From: Eubacteriaceae bacterium
Lineage (GTDB): Bacteria; Bacillota; Clostridia; Lachnospirales; Lachnospiraceae
DNA length: 64,000 nucleotides
Direction: 5' to 3'
Assembly (NCBI GenBank): GCA_902362875.1
Contig: CABIYF010000013.1
Span: 26,385 to 90,384, forward strand
In this document: positions 48,063 to 57,321 of the stretch, piece after piece
Layout of the letters: each line of letters starts with the position of its first letter
How positions within the stretch are numbered: the first letter of the stretch is position 1
Program-made: the position numbers and the translations under genes
Notes under the pieces: generated by a model
Told to the model about the DNA's origin: nothing
Database searches by the model: none
Seen by the model: only the letters and a program-made list of their open reading frames with translations

Positions 48063-49070
48063 TTATAATGTCTCGAAAAACTGTCTTGTTTTATTTACTT
48101 TATTCATCATGCTGTCAAACTGCTCTGGTGTCAATGACTGTGGTCCATCACAAAGTGCTTTCGCTGGATCATTATGAACTTCTACCATAAGGCCGTCTGC
48201 TCCTGCTGCGATTGCTGCTAATGACAGTGGCTCCACCATCTCTCGGATTCCTGTCGCATGAGATGGATCAACCATAACTGGAAGATGTGATTTCTTCTTG
48301 ATCACAGGAATTGCAGACAGATCTAATGTATTTCTTGTTGCTGTCTCGTATGTTCTGATTCCTCTCTCGCACAGGATTACATTTTCATTTCCACCTGCCA
48401 TAATGTATTCGGCACTCATTAACCACTCTTCGATCGTTGCTGCAAGTCCTCGTTTTAAAAGAATTGGTTTATCGATCTTTCCTAATTCTTTTAATAATTC
48501 GAAGTTCTGCATATTTCTTGCACCGACCTGAATGAGGTCAACATCTTCAAATAATGGAAGATGGCTTGCATCCATGATCTCTGTAACGACTGGAAGTCCC
48601 GTTGCTTTCTTTGCCTCTAATAATAATTTTAATCCATCACCGTGAAGTCCCTGGAAAGAGTATGGGGAAGTTCTTGGTTTGAAAGCACCTCCTCTTAAAA
48701 GTCCTGCACCTGAATTTTTCACATCATTCGCTACTTCTGTGATCTGTTCTTTTGTCTCTATGGAACATGGTCCTGCGATCACCTGAAAATTACCGCCGCC
48801 GATCTTCACTCCACTTACGTCGACAACTGTATCATTTGGATGGAATTTTCTGTTTGCTTTCTTGTATGGTTCCTGAATACGCTGTACATTTTCAACGATG
48901 CTGTTCGCCATGATATGACGCATATCTACAACGGAAGTATCTCCAACTAAACCGATGATCCTTGTGTTCACACCTTCGGATTCGTGGATTCCTAATCCCT
49001 GATCTGTCATCTCTTTCTTTAATGCGTTGATCTGTGCTTCTTCTGCCTGTTTCTTTAAAATAATAATCAT
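48063..49070 (-). CDS. aroF: DAHP synthase, type I-beta with regulatory domain
   Basis: First enzyme of the shikimate pathway (PEP + erythrose-4-P). 335 residues from ATG 49070 (AAAGGA upstream). N-terminal ferredoxin-like regulatory domain (MIIILKKQAEEAQINAL to ~ residue 75), as in the Thermotoga enzyme that is feedback-inhibited by Tyr/Phe, then the (beta/alpha)8 barrel with metal-binding Cys in VIAGPCSIET, LLRGGAFKPRTSPYSFQG and MVDPSHATG. Controlled by the upstream aromatic leader and terminator. Confidence 0.95.
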   Translation of the reverse strand: MIIILKKQAEEAQINALKKEMTDQGLGIHESEGVNTRIIGLVGDTSVVDMRHIMANSIVENVQRIQEPYKKANRKFHPNDTVVDVSGVKIGGGNFQVIAGPCSIETKEQITEVANDVKNSGAGLLRGGAFKPRTSPYSFQGLHGDGLKLLLEAKKATGLPVVTEIMDASHLPLFEDVDLIQVGARNMQNFELLKELGKIDKPILLKRGLAATIEEWLMSAEYIMAGGNENVILCERGIRTYETATRNTLDLSAIPVIKKKSHLPVMVDPSHATGIREMVEPLSLAAIAAGADGLMVEVHNDPAKALCDGPQSLTPEQFDSMMNKVNKTRQFFETL

Positions 49071-49143
49071 GTTCTTTGTCCTTTCCCGGCTATGCGATAT
49101 GTGTGTTCCATACAAAGTGTGCAGCTTTTTTTCTACGGTACCT

Positions 49144-49189
49144 TTAGAAAAAGAAAAGGCATGCACTCTGTTGCAAGAATGCATGCCTT
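49144..49189 (-). terminator. Attenuator terminator in front of aroF
   Basis: Minus-strand hairpin AAGGCATGC-A ... GTGCATGCCTT (49156-49189) followed by TTTTCTTTTTCT, 74 nt before aroF and 21 nt after the leader-peptide stop. The segment ATTCTTGCAACA in its left arm and loop (49169-49180 on the plus strand) can pair instead with TGTTGCAATGAAT inside the leader-peptide gene (49236-49248), so terminator and antiterminator are mutually exclusive. Confidence 0.8.
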
Positions 49190-49209
49190 AAATATTTTAC
49201 TTTGTCTGT

Positions 49210-49326
49210 TTAAAGTGACATAAGCTTTGGCGATGATTCATTGCAACAAAAATAGTCAGGATAAAAATAATAACCCTGAAAGCTAAAGTAATAGAATGTG
49301 CAATTGTTCATCTTACTTGTTGTCAT
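49210..49326 (-). CDS. Phe/Tyr-rich leader peptide of aroF
   Basis: 38-residue frame with AAGGAG 7 nt before the ATG at 49326. Residues 11-26 contain 5 Phe and 6 Tyr (core FYYFSFQGYYFYPDYF) and no Trp. The codons just after this run (Cys-Cys-Asn-Glu) form the antiterminator strand. This is the layout of ribosome-mediated attenuation: scarcity of charged tRNA-Phe or tRNA-Tyr stalls the ribosome, the antiterminator forms, and aroF is transcribed. Confidence 0.8.
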   Translation of the reverse strand: MTTSKMNNCTFYYFSFQGYYFYPDYFCCNESSPKLMSL

Positions 49327-49353
49327 CTTTGTTCTCCTTGTTTTGATGCTTTT

Positions 49354-49382
49354 ACGATACATGAATTTTGATGTGGTGTCAA
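49354..49382 (-). promoter_or_regulatory. Promoter of the leader peptide-aroF unit
   Basis: Minus strand: TTGACA (49377-49382), 17-bp spacer, TATCGT (49354-49359), about 20 nt before the leader ribosome-binding site. Confidence 0.6.
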
Positions 49383-49479
49383 TACATTTATAGATGTTTT
49401 TTATAAAATCCATAAATTATATTTATGATTCATTTTGTAATTCATAATAATTTTTATAACACAAAATTATCCACTATAA

Positions 49480-49516
49480 AGAAAAGCTGTAGATCGCTAT
49501 GATCTACAGCTTTTCT
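49480..49516. terminator. Bidirectional terminator after the symporter gene
   Basis: Perfect 15-bp stem GAAAAGCTGTAGATC / GATCTACAGCTTTTC with a 5-nt loop. The symmetric A/T ends give U-rich tails on both strands; it ends the catabolic operon on the minus strand. Between it and the stop at 49586 an ATTATATGGA motif occurs three times (49524, 49543, 49571). Confidence 0.75.
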
Positions 49517-49585
49517 GTTACATATTATATGGAGTTTTATAAATTATATGGATTTTATATTTTTCTATTAATTATATGGAGTGTT

Positions 49586-50935
49586 TTAACTATTATAGAC
49601 ATCTTTGTCTAATTCATTTTCTTTATGACTGACAATTACTGTCGTTGCCGCATCACCAACAACGTTCAATGTAATTACAGCCATACCCGGTAAATAACTG
49701 ATTGCAAGCACTAATGCGTATGCTACCATACAAAGATCAGAACTTAATCCAAGTCCAGACATGATAACAAAGATCAGTGTTGTTCCAGCTACCGGAATCG
49801 CAGGCGTTCCCATTGCCACACAAATGGACAGGAATGCTGCTGTGATCAGCTGAGTTGGTGTAATATCAATTCCAGCTGCTGTCGCGATAAATGTAATCGC
49901 AACCATATGCATCGCTGTTGTTCCGTTCATATTAATAGTCATTCCCATTGGAAGAACGAAACTACTGATTTCTCTGCTGCATCCGAGTTCTTCGATGCAT
50001 GTTTTTCTGTTAAGTGGAAGTGTTGCTGCTGATGACTGAGTCGCTGCTGCAAACATTCCTACTTTAAAAATCTTCTTTGCAAACTTAAATGGATTTAAGC
50101 CGGTTAAGAGGAAGATACCGATCGGATAAATCGTTACGACCAAAGCAAGACTAATAAATATTGTCGCAAGCATAAATGTCAATGTTGGTCTGATATATTC
50201 TGTTCCATAAGTTGCAAATGTTCTGGCTAACATACAGAAAATAGCAATTGGACTGATCTTATTGATCAAAAAGTCCATGTACACCTGTACGATATCATTA
50301 AGATTCTGCATCAGATTCTTAATCGTTGCTGCTTTATCTCCAAGAGCATTCATTGTAAGTCCAAGGATTACGGCAACTACAACAACTGCCAGAATGCTGT
50401 TGTTTGAGCCAAGTACTTCTACAATGTTTGATGGAACCGCATTGATCACTGTTGTCAGTGGATTATATGATTCCAATGTTGCAACATTAGAAGTTGTTGT
50501 TGATGGAAGATTCACGGAAAACCATCCCATAGATTTGATAAAGTATGCAAAGCACCCAGCCAATGTTGCACCACATACATAAAATCCTACGAATGTTCCG
50601 ATAGTTTTTCCTGCAATCTTACCAAGTCTTTTAGGATCTGCCATGCTGCATAGTGCAAGGCTTAAGGATGATAAAACAAGTGGCACGATTGCCAGCTGCA
50701 GACCTCTCATAAATAACTGCTGTATGATATAAAACAGTCCAAGAGAATAAAATCCCTTTTCCTGAGTAATGTCCTGGAAGAAGATACGGTTGATCATCGT
50801 CCATGTTCCCTCATTGCCACCTGCAGTCAGCGATTCGCGTAACCACAAACAGACAACTCCTAAGAGAATTCCTGTCGCCATTGCGATCATAATCTTCTTC
50901 ATGATAGACATGCTTTCTTTCCGTTTTGCGTTCAT
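49586..50935 (-). CDS. Dicarboxylate/amino acid:cation symporter (DAACS family)
   Basis: About 449 residues, eight membrane helices plus two re-entrant hairpins. Hairpin serine-rich motif AATQSSAATLPL and the sodium/substrate site NMNGTTAMH (TM7) are diagnostic. ATG 50935 follows GGAGGT. Substrate could be glutamate, aspartate, serine or a C4-dicarboxylate. Last gene after deoR; it may be part of the same operon or have its own control. Confidence 0.9.
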   Translation of the reverse strand: MNAKRKESMSIMKKIMIAMATGILLGVVCLWLRESLTAGGNEGTWTMINRIFFQDITQEKGFYSLGLFYIIQQLFMRGLQLAIVPLVLSSLSLALCSMADPKRLGKIAGKTIGTFVGFYVCGATLAGCFAYFIKSMGWFSVNLPSTTTSNVATLESYNPLTTVINAVPSNIVEVLGSNNSILAVVVVAVILGLTMNALGDKAATIKNLMQNLNDIVQVYMDFLINKISPIAIFCMLARTFATYGTEYIRPTLTFMLATIFISLALVVTIYPIGIFLLTGLNPFKFAKKIFKVGMFAAATQSSAATLPLNRKTCIEELGCSREISSFVLPMGMTINMNGTTAMHMVAITFIATAAGIDITPTQLITAAFLSICVAMGTPAIPVAGTTLIFVIMSGLGLSSDLCMVAYALVLAISYLPGMAVITLNVVGDAATTVIVSHKENELDKDVYNS

Positions 50936-50999
50936 TGTGCACCTCCGTTTTACCATGTGGTGCGATTGAAACGGTAGTCACACAGACTATCATGTCTTC

Positions 51000-51752
51000 T
51001 TAATAAATCAACGTGATTCCTTTTTCTCTACAAAATTCAACCCACTGATCTGACGGTTTCTCGTCGGTTACCAGATAGGTCACCTTATCCCAGTCCAAAA
51101 ATTGTACAAATGCCGTTCTCTCAAATTTTGTATGATCTGCAAGAAGAGCTACTTCTAGTGCCTGTTTTACCATCTCTGTCTTAACTTCTGCTTCCCGCTC
51201 ACTGGAATCCATGATACCTTTGTCCATGGCAAGTCCTTTGCAGCTAAGCAGAGCAAGATCCACATGATACCTTCTAATATTTTCTTTTGCTAAGTTCCCT
51301 TGCAAAGAGAGGGAGTCCTCATTAAAAACACCACCTGTAGAAAGAATATGAATCTCTGATCCAGTCATCTCTCGGAAAATCTCCGTTGATGAACTCAATA
51401 CGGTAATATTACGGTTTGCCTTCAGTAAACGAATGGCCTCCATAACAGTTGTACTGGCATCTGCTGCTATCGTTCTCTTCTGATCTAATATATCCTTAAA
51501 AAGTTTTGCAATTTTTATCTTTTCCTTCTGGTTAATGGATGTTCTTTTATAAAAATGAATATGTTCTTTTTGGCTGGCACTATTTAATACAGCACCTCCA
51601 AAAGTCCTTGTTAAAAAACCTTCCTTCTCCAGTTTCTCAAGATCTCTTCGAATCGTCTCTTCCGTAACCTGGTAAATCTTACTTAGTTCGGATACTGTGA
51701 CTTTCTTTTCATTCTTAACTTGTTCTCTTATATGTTCTAAGCGGTTTTTCAC
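51000..51752 (-). CDS. DeoR family regulator
   Basis: 250 residues, GTG start after GGGGGAGGG. N-terminal HTH (VSELSKIYQVTEETIRRDLEKLE) and C-terminal sugar-phosphate sensing domain (DeoRC, with DASTTVMEA and LLADHTKFERTAF). The natural candidate for local control of the polyol operon; effector probably a phosphorylated sugar. Confidence 0.93.
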   Translation of the reverse strand: MKNRLEHIREQVKNEKKVTVSELSKIYQVTEETIRRDLEKLEKEGFLTRTFGGAVLNSASQKEHIHFYKRTSINQKEKIKIAKLFKDILDQKRTIAADASTTVMEAIRLLKANRNITVLSSSTEIFREMTGSEIHILSTGGVFNEDSLSLQGNLAKENIRRYHVDLALLSCKGLAMDKGIMDSSEREAEVKTEMVKQALEVALLADHTKFERTAFVQFLDWDKVTYLVTDEKPSDQWVEFCREKGITLIY

Positions 51753-51880
51753 GGGACAACCCTCCCCCTTGTAAATTTCATAATGTATTTTTTCCTGAGC
51801 CGTTTATTTTTTATATATTGTTGACTTTTTCTTTATTTTATCATTGATATTGTGGCTTCACAAGGGACTCTTTCTAATTT

Positions 51881-52873
51881 TTATTTATCAATTGCTTCTG
51901 CTGATTCACGCATAAATGCTACATCTTCAGGATCTAATTCTAACTCTGCAGATTTCACATTTTCTCTGATCTGATCTACTGTTGTTGATCCACTTAATAA
52001 GTTTAAGAAATCTCCTTGTGCAAGAATCCATCCAAGTGCTAAGTTAGCAATTGTGCAGTCATATTTTTCACATAATGGTTTCCATGAATCCATCATATCC
52101 ATTGCGTTCTGCATGTTTTCTGGCTGGAACCATTTCTTAGGAATCTGAGCTCCAACTGGCTTGTAATCTCTTGGGAATGTTCCAGATAATAGTCCCATTT
52201 CAAGTGGAGAATAGCACTGGATTGTGATTCCGTTTTCACGGGCACATGGGATAATTTCATCTTCGATTCCACGATCTAAGATGGAATATTTACACTGGAT
52301 GATATCAAGATCACCATATTTGATATATTCTTTAATATGATTGATATCTACATTAGCAGCACCAATTGCTTTAATCTTACCCTGTGCTTTTAAGTCATTT
52401 AAAACGTCCATTGTTTTCTGGATAGGAACGAAATATTCTGTTCCTGGTGTAGCTTGCCAATGTGTCATATAAACATCAACATAGTCTGTTCCAAGACGTT
52501 CTAAAGAAGCTTCAATCTCTTTTTTTACAGATTCACTGTTTAAGTTTTTGTATAACTGGATTCCATTAACTTTGTTGAACAGATCACCTTTCATTTCCTG
52601 ATCCCATGTTACACCACATTTTGTAATGATCTTAACATCTTCACGATTCATTCCTTCTAAGGCTTTTCCTAAGATTTTTTCACTGTTACCAAAGTTGTAT
52701 CCAGGAGCTGTATCGATTAAGTTAACACCAGCTTTTGGAGCTTCTCTGATCGTATCTACGACTGTCTGAAGATCGTGATCTCCACCCCAGGCAGATCCAC
52801 CACCGATTGACCATGTTCCAAGACCGATTCTTGAAATGTCCATTCCTGTTTTTCCTAATTTCATTGTTTTCAT
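51881..52873 (-). CDS. Aldo/keto reductase
   Basis: About 330 residues, (beta/alpha)8 NADPH-dependent reductase. ATG 52873 (MKTMKLGKTGMDISRIGLG) after AAAGGA. Catalytic tetrad parts: DTAPGYNFGNSE (Asp, Tyr), ITKCG (Lys), MTHWQ (His). Related to IolS/YajO-type enzymes. In this operon it probably reduces or oxidises a sugar or polyol intermediate. Confidence 0.9.
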   Translation of the reverse strand: MKTMKLGKTGMDISRIGLGTWSIGGGSAWGGDHDLQTVVDTIREAPKAGVNLIDTAPGYNFGNSEKILGKALEGMNREDVKIITKCGVTWDQEMKGDLFNKVNGIQLYKNLNSESVKKEIEASLERLGTDYVDVYMTHWQATPGTEYFVPIQKTMDVLNDLKAQGKIKAIGAANVDINHIKEYIKYGDLDIIQCKYSILDRGIEDEIIPCARENGITIQCYSPLEMGLLSGTFPRDYKPVGAQIPKKWFQPENMQNAMDMMDSWKPLCEKYDCTIANLALGWILAQGDFLNLLSGSTTVDQIRENVKSAELELDPEDVAFMRESAEAIDK

Positions 52874-52924
52874 TTTAAATTTTCCTTTCAAATCTAACAA
52901 TCAATTAACCAAATATTATAAAAA

Positions 52925-53893
52925 TTATTTATAATCTTCTTTATACTTCTTAAGCATATCTTCTACCATCTGACGATTCTGTACTCCAGATGTTGCTCCA
53001 GGATGCTGTACTGCAATCGCTGCTGTACAGTTTGCATATTCACCGCATTCTTTGATATCTTTACCCTGAAGTAATGCTGCGATAAATCCGGATGCAAAGT
53101 TATCTCCTGCACCAATCGTATCAACGGCTGTAATTCCTTTACATGCTGGCACGATCATAACACCATCTTTATTACGGATATAACATCCACGAGTACCAAT
53201 CTTCATAACTACATTTTTGATTCCGTAAGCAAAGAGCTTATCTGCAACTTTTGCTTCATCTTTCTCACCTGTCATCAGGCATGCTTCATCGTAGTTCGGG
53301 AAGAAATAATCTACATATTTTAATGCTCCAGCAATATCATCTAATGTTTCTCCCAGTCGAGGCATGATCATGTCAGCTGTGATCGTCATTCCCTGTTCCT
53401 TTGCAAATTTGAAAATAACCTCTAATGTTTTTCCGTCAAGTAAAGGACAGTTGAAAATACTTGCCAGAGATAAGATTTTTGCTTCTTTGATCTTTTCAAA
53501 GTTGACATGTTCAATATTTTCTTTCCAAAGACTTCCATTACGGTTCGTGATGAATGTTCTTTCTCCATCTTCTGTTACAAGTCCAATATTAATGGATGTA
53601 TCCAGATTTGGGTCAATTGTCACACCCTCTGTGTCAATATTATCTTCATCACAAGAACGTATGATAAATGCTCCTGCTGCATCATCTCCAATTGCTGCCA
53701 TCAGTCCTGTCTTAAATCCAAGACGACTGATAATTGTTGATTCATTCATAGCGTCTCCACCAACAGCCATTGCAATCTGATCAACTGGATATGATTCTAT
53801 ATCAAAAATTTCTCTTGATACCGGGCGCAGCGGAATATCTACTACCGCTGCTCCCAGACACAATACGTCTAATTTTTTCTCCACTTTATTCAT
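52925..53893 (-). CDS. PfkB family sugar kinase
   Basis: About 322 residues. Start at ATG 53893, which overlaps the aldolase stop by 8 nt with AAGG just upstream. Ribokinase-fold motifs: GGDAMNESTIISRLG near residue 45 and the anion-hole/catalytic base TIGAGDNFASGFIAAL near 270. Likely phosphorylates the ketohexose produced by the operon's dehydrogenases. Confidence 0.92.
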   Translation of the reverse strand: MNKVEKKLDVLCLGAAVVDIPLRPVSREIFDIESYPVDQIAMAVGGDAMNESTIISRLGFKTGLMAAIGDDAAGAFIIRSCDEDNIDTEGVTIDPNLDTSINIGLVTEDGERTFITNRNGSLWKENIEHVNFEKIKEAKILSLASIFNCPLLDGKTLEVIFKFAKEQGMTITADMIMPRLGETLDDIAGALKYVDYFFPNYDEACLMTGEKDEAKVADKLFAYGIKNVVMKIGTRGCYIRNKDGVMIVPACKGITAVDTIGAGDNFASGFIAALLQGKDIKECGEYANCTAAIAVQHPGATSGVQNRQMVEDMLKKYKEDYK

Positions 53894-54731
53894 CAGCCCT
53901 TCCGTCATCACCAAATAATTTGATCTTGTACATAGCACGTTCTTTTACTGCCTGGCGAACTGCACGTTCTACAGCTAAGAAAGGTTCATCTTTGTGTTCA
54001 TTGATTGCTTCCATAGCAGCCTGGCAAAGTTCTGTATGGATATTGATCTTAGCGATTCCACACTGGATAGCTTTTTTGATATCTTCATCACCGATACCAG
54101 AAGCTCCATGAAGTACAAGTGGTACACTAACTTCTTTATTAACAGCTTCGATGATATCGAATCTGATTTTTGGTTCTGCAGAGTAAACACCATGTACATT
54201 TCCTACTGCTACTGCTAAAGAATCGCATCCTGTTCTTTCTACGAAATCTTTTGCCTGAGAAGGATCTGTGTAAGCATACTCAGCTAATGCTTCTTCGTAT
54301 ACTGTTTCATTTCCTACATGTCCTAATTCAGCTTCTACTGGAATGTTGTATGCATGGAAGTAATCTACACATCTCTTAATCTCTGCAACATTTTCTTCAT
54401 ATGGTAATGCAGATGCATCACGCATTACAGAGTTCATGCAGTGATCTACAGCATTCTTTAAGATTGTCCAGTTGCGTCCATGATCCCAATGTAAGATAAC
54501 TGGTACTGTAGCTTTTTTAGCCATAGATTCCATCATGTAGCAGAAATCTTCAAAAGAAGTATTTCCTGTAAATCCTGTACCGAAAGAGATGATGATTGGT
54601 GCACGAAGTTCTTCAGCTGCATCAATAACTCCCATTAACATTTCTGCGTTCCATACGTTAAAGTGAGGGATAGCATAATGTCCTTCACTAGCTTTCTGTT
54701 CCCAAAATCTGATATCTGCGATCATTTTCAT
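53886..54731 (-). CDS. Class II ketose-bisphosphate aldolase
   Basis: 281 residues, zinc-dependent aldolase. Zinc ligands around ILHWDHG (HWDHG rather than the usual HLDHG), VEAELGHVG, GNVHG and LHGASG. Family members cleave fructose-1,6-, tagatose-1,6- or related ketose (bis)phosphates. Translationally coupled to the PfkB kinase, suggesting consecutive steps. Confidence 0.9.
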   Translation of the reverse strand: MKMIADIRFWEQKASEGHYAIPHFNVWNAEMLMGVIDAAEELRAPIIISFGTGFTGNTSFEDFCYMMESMAKKATVPVILHWDHGRNWTILKNAVDHCMNSVMRDASALPYEENVAEIKRCVDYFHAYNIPVEAELGHVGNETVYEEALAEYAYTDPSQAKDFVERTGCDSLAVAVGNVHGVYSAEPKIRFDIIEAVNKEVSVPLVLHGASGIGDEDIKKAIQCGIAKINIHTELCQAAMEAINEHKDEPFLAVERAVRQAVKERAMYKIKLFGDDGRADE

Positions 54732-54761
54732 TTCTCCTTTTCTTGTTCTAAAACTTGTTAT

Positions 54762-55817
54762 TTATTCAGCGACTTTGATAACACCTTTTACCATGTCAGT
54801 TTTCTTTTCTGGATCGATTGCATCCATAAATGCCTGCTGTACATCTTTGTAATCATATACATGTGTTACCATATCTTTTACATTAAACTTACCGCTTGCA
54901 ATAGCTTCGATTGTCTGTGGATAGTTATTGCAGTAACGGAATGATGTCTGGATTGTTACTTCACGGTTGATCTTTAAGAAGTCGATCGGAACTGGTTTAG
55001 ACTGTGTTCCTACCATCATGATCTTTCCACCACGAGCAACGATCTGTACTGCCTGATTTGCTGTAAATGTAGAACCTGCACATTCAAATACAAGTTCAAC
55101 ACCATGATCTCCGAATAATTCTTCTGAACGAAGAAGCGCTACTGTATCTTCTTTTGCACCATTGATTGTTCTGGATGCTCCAAGTTCTTTTGCGAGATCT
55201 AATCGTTTGTCCATAACGTCTACAACTGTGATATCTGTAGCACCAAGACTCTTACAAGCCTGAAGTACCATAAGACCGATTGTTCCTGCTCCAAGGATTA
55301 CGATGCTTTTTCCTAATCTTGCTTCTCCAAGGATTGCTGCATGCATACCAACTGCTGCTGGTTCAACTAATGCTGCCTCCATTGTAGACATTCCTTCTGG
55401 TACATGGTATGTCCATTCTTCTGGATGTGTCATGTACTCACATAGAGCACCTTTGTAGTTAGGCTGTGTTGCCATGAAGTCTACGTCAGGACAGATATTG
55501 TAACGTCCTGTACGGCAGTATTCACAAGAATCATCTGGTACACCAGGTTCGATCAGTACTTTATCTCCTGGTTTGAATTTTGTTACTTTTGCTCCGACTT
55601 TTATAACTTCACCGGCTACTTCATGTCCAAGTCCGATTTTCTGATTTGGATCTTTCGGTGGGATGAATGGTCCGAATTCGAATCCGTGAATATCAGATCC
55701 ACACATTCCAACGTATTCAACTTTCATTAAGATTTCATGATCTTTTGGTTCTGGAACTGCACATTCCTGAATCTCAAATTGTTTTGGTGTTACTAAGATT
55801 GCTTCTGAATTTTTCAT
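54762..55817 (-). CDS. Zinc-dependent alcohol/polyol dehydrogenase 1
   Basis: 351 residues, sorbitol (iditol) dehydrogenase-like. Catalytic zinc Cys in GMCGSDIHGFEFG, GHEVAGEVIKVG, cysteine cluster CEYCRTGRYNIC, and Rossmann motif ILGAGTIGLMVLQA. Best guess: oxidises a hexitol to a ketose. Between the aldolase and MFS genes. Confidence 0.9.
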   Translation of the reverse strand: MKNSEAILVTPKQFEIQECAVPEPKDHEILMKVEYVGMCGSDIHGFEFGPFIPPKDPNQKIGLGHEVAGEVIKVGAKVTKFKPGDKVLIEPGVPDDSCEYCRTGRYNICPDVDFMATQPNYKGALCEYMTHPEEWTYHVPEGMSTMEAALVEPAAVGMHAAILGEARLGKSIVILGAGTIGLMVLQACKSLGATDITVVDVMDKRLDLAKELGASRTINGAKEDTVALLRSEELFGDHGVELVFECAGSTFTANQAVQIVARGGKIMMVGTQSKPVPIDFLKINREVTIQTSFRYCNNYPQTIEAIASGKFNVKDMVTHVYDYKDVQQAFMDAIDPEKKTDMVKGVIKVAE

Positions 55818-55925
55818 AGCAAATGCTCCTTTTTGATTTTGGGTACCCGCCCGTTATAAGAACGAGTACCACTCCCTAATTGTTGTGTTTTATGTTAAAT
55901 TATTTTTAGGACTTCTAAAATTTTA

Positions 55926-57302
55926 TTACTCCAGATTTCCGATGTCTTCGACAGATTCTCCTCTTGTCTCTACACCGAAGATGATGATGGATACGGCAAT
56001 GATTGCTGCTACTGCAGAGATCAGTACGAATACACCATTAGATCCCATAGATCCTGCTGCTACAGATGTAACTAAGAATGGGAAGAAGATATTACTTACA
56101 CGACCCATTGCGTTACAGAATCCAGATCCTGATAATTTTGCAGATGTTGGCCACATTTCTGGTACATATACTGCGGATGCATAACATACATACATGTAAA
56201 TGAATGTATTTAATACGAATGTTGATGCGATCAGTGCTGTCATTGTTGTCTGTCTAGATGTTATGATACCCATAACAGCCATGGCGATCAGTAATGCTAC
56301 ACCTGTGATCTTTCTAGGCACTTTATCCATGTATAAAGATGCAAGGAAGATTCCAAATGGTGCACCGAACAGACCAAACATTGTCATAAACTGAGACTGT
56401 GATGTATCATATCCTAAAGAACTTAATAATGATGGCATCCAGTTCATCAGTGTATACTGAATTGTGTTCATACCGATCAGTACTAAAGAACCACAGATTG
56501 TTCTCTTTAATAATTTACCTTTAAATAATGCAGAGTATGGTAAGTTTTTCACTGCTTTAGCTTCTGTTACTTCAACTTCTGGTAATGGTTTACCTGTAGA
56601 TGCTTCAATTTCTTTTTCGATTGCTGTCATGATAGCATCTGCTTCTTCAACTCTACCCTGTGATTCTAACCAACGTGGTGATTCTGGGTATTTGTTGTAA
56701 ATAATGATACTTGCAATGATAGATAATACAGAAGGAATGATATACTGGATTCTCCAGTTCATGTTCATGCTGACTCCTGTAGAAACGATCACTAATGCGA
56801 TACCATTACAGATTGGATGAGCAAAGTTACCGATGAATGAGTTTCTGGAAGACCATACTCCACGATTCTTACCAGGTACATACTCAGTAAATGCTGCGAA
56901 TAATACGACTAATAATGCTCCTAATCCAAATCCCTGGATTAAACGGAATACATATAATACTGTTACGTTAGGTGCTGCTGCTCCACCGATCATAGCGATA
57001 ATGTGGATCACTTCATATAATAAGATAGATTTTTTACGACCGATCTTATCACCGATAGGACCACCAACTAATGCTCCGAATAACTGACCTGCTGTGTAAG
57101 TTGTTCCCCACATAGCCAATAATGTTGATCCTGGTTCTAACCAGTGTAATTCATTTAATAATACGTTCTGTACTGCTCCACCGATACCGTTTGACCAGCA
57201 AACTAACAGTGCGAATGCGGATACTAACCACATTTTTACGTGCCAGCCAGAGTTTGGCAGACGGTCGAGTCTTGCTCCGATATTTGCGTTTTTATTTGAC
57301 AT
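55926..57302 (-). CDS. MFS transporter, sugar porter-like
   Basis: 458 residues, 12 transmembrane helices. Signatures: GGPIGDKIGRKKSILLYE between TM2 and TM3, and PESPRWLESQGRVEEAD in the central loop, as in the sugar/metabolite porter subfamily. Probably imports the polyol or sugar degraded by this operon. No PTS genes accompany it, so phosphorylation must be done by the PfkB kinase. Confidence 0.9.
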   Translation of the reverse strand: MSNKNANIGARLDRLPNSGWHVKMWLVSAFALLVCWSNGIGGAVQNVLLNELHWLEPGSTLLAMWGTTYTAGQLFGALVGGPIGDKIGRKKSILLYEVIHIIAMIGGAAAPNVTVLYVFRLIQGFGLGALLVVLFAAFTEYVPGKNRGVWSSRNSFIGNFAHPICNGIALVIVSTGVSMNMNWRIQYIIPSVLSIIASIIIYNKYPESPRWLESQGRVEEADAIMTAIEKEIEASTGKPLPEVEVTEAKAVKNLPYSALFKGKLLKRTICGSLVLIGMNTIQYTLMNWMPSLLSSLGYDTSQSQFMTMFGLFGAPFGIFLASLYMDKVPRKITGVALLIAMAVMGIITSRQTTMTALIASTFVLNTFIYMYVCYASAVYVPEMWPTSAKLSGSGFCNAMGRVSNIFFPFLVTSVAAGSMGSNGVFVLISAVAAIIAVSIIIFGVETRGESVEDIGNLE

Positions 57303-57321
57303 TTGTTTTTCCTCTCTTTGT

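Noticed and set aside
49210..49413. Longer 67-residue version of the aroF leader peptide
   Set aside because: The upstream ATG has no ribosome-binding site and lies at or before the predicted promoter; the ATG at 49326 has AAGGAG at proper distance.
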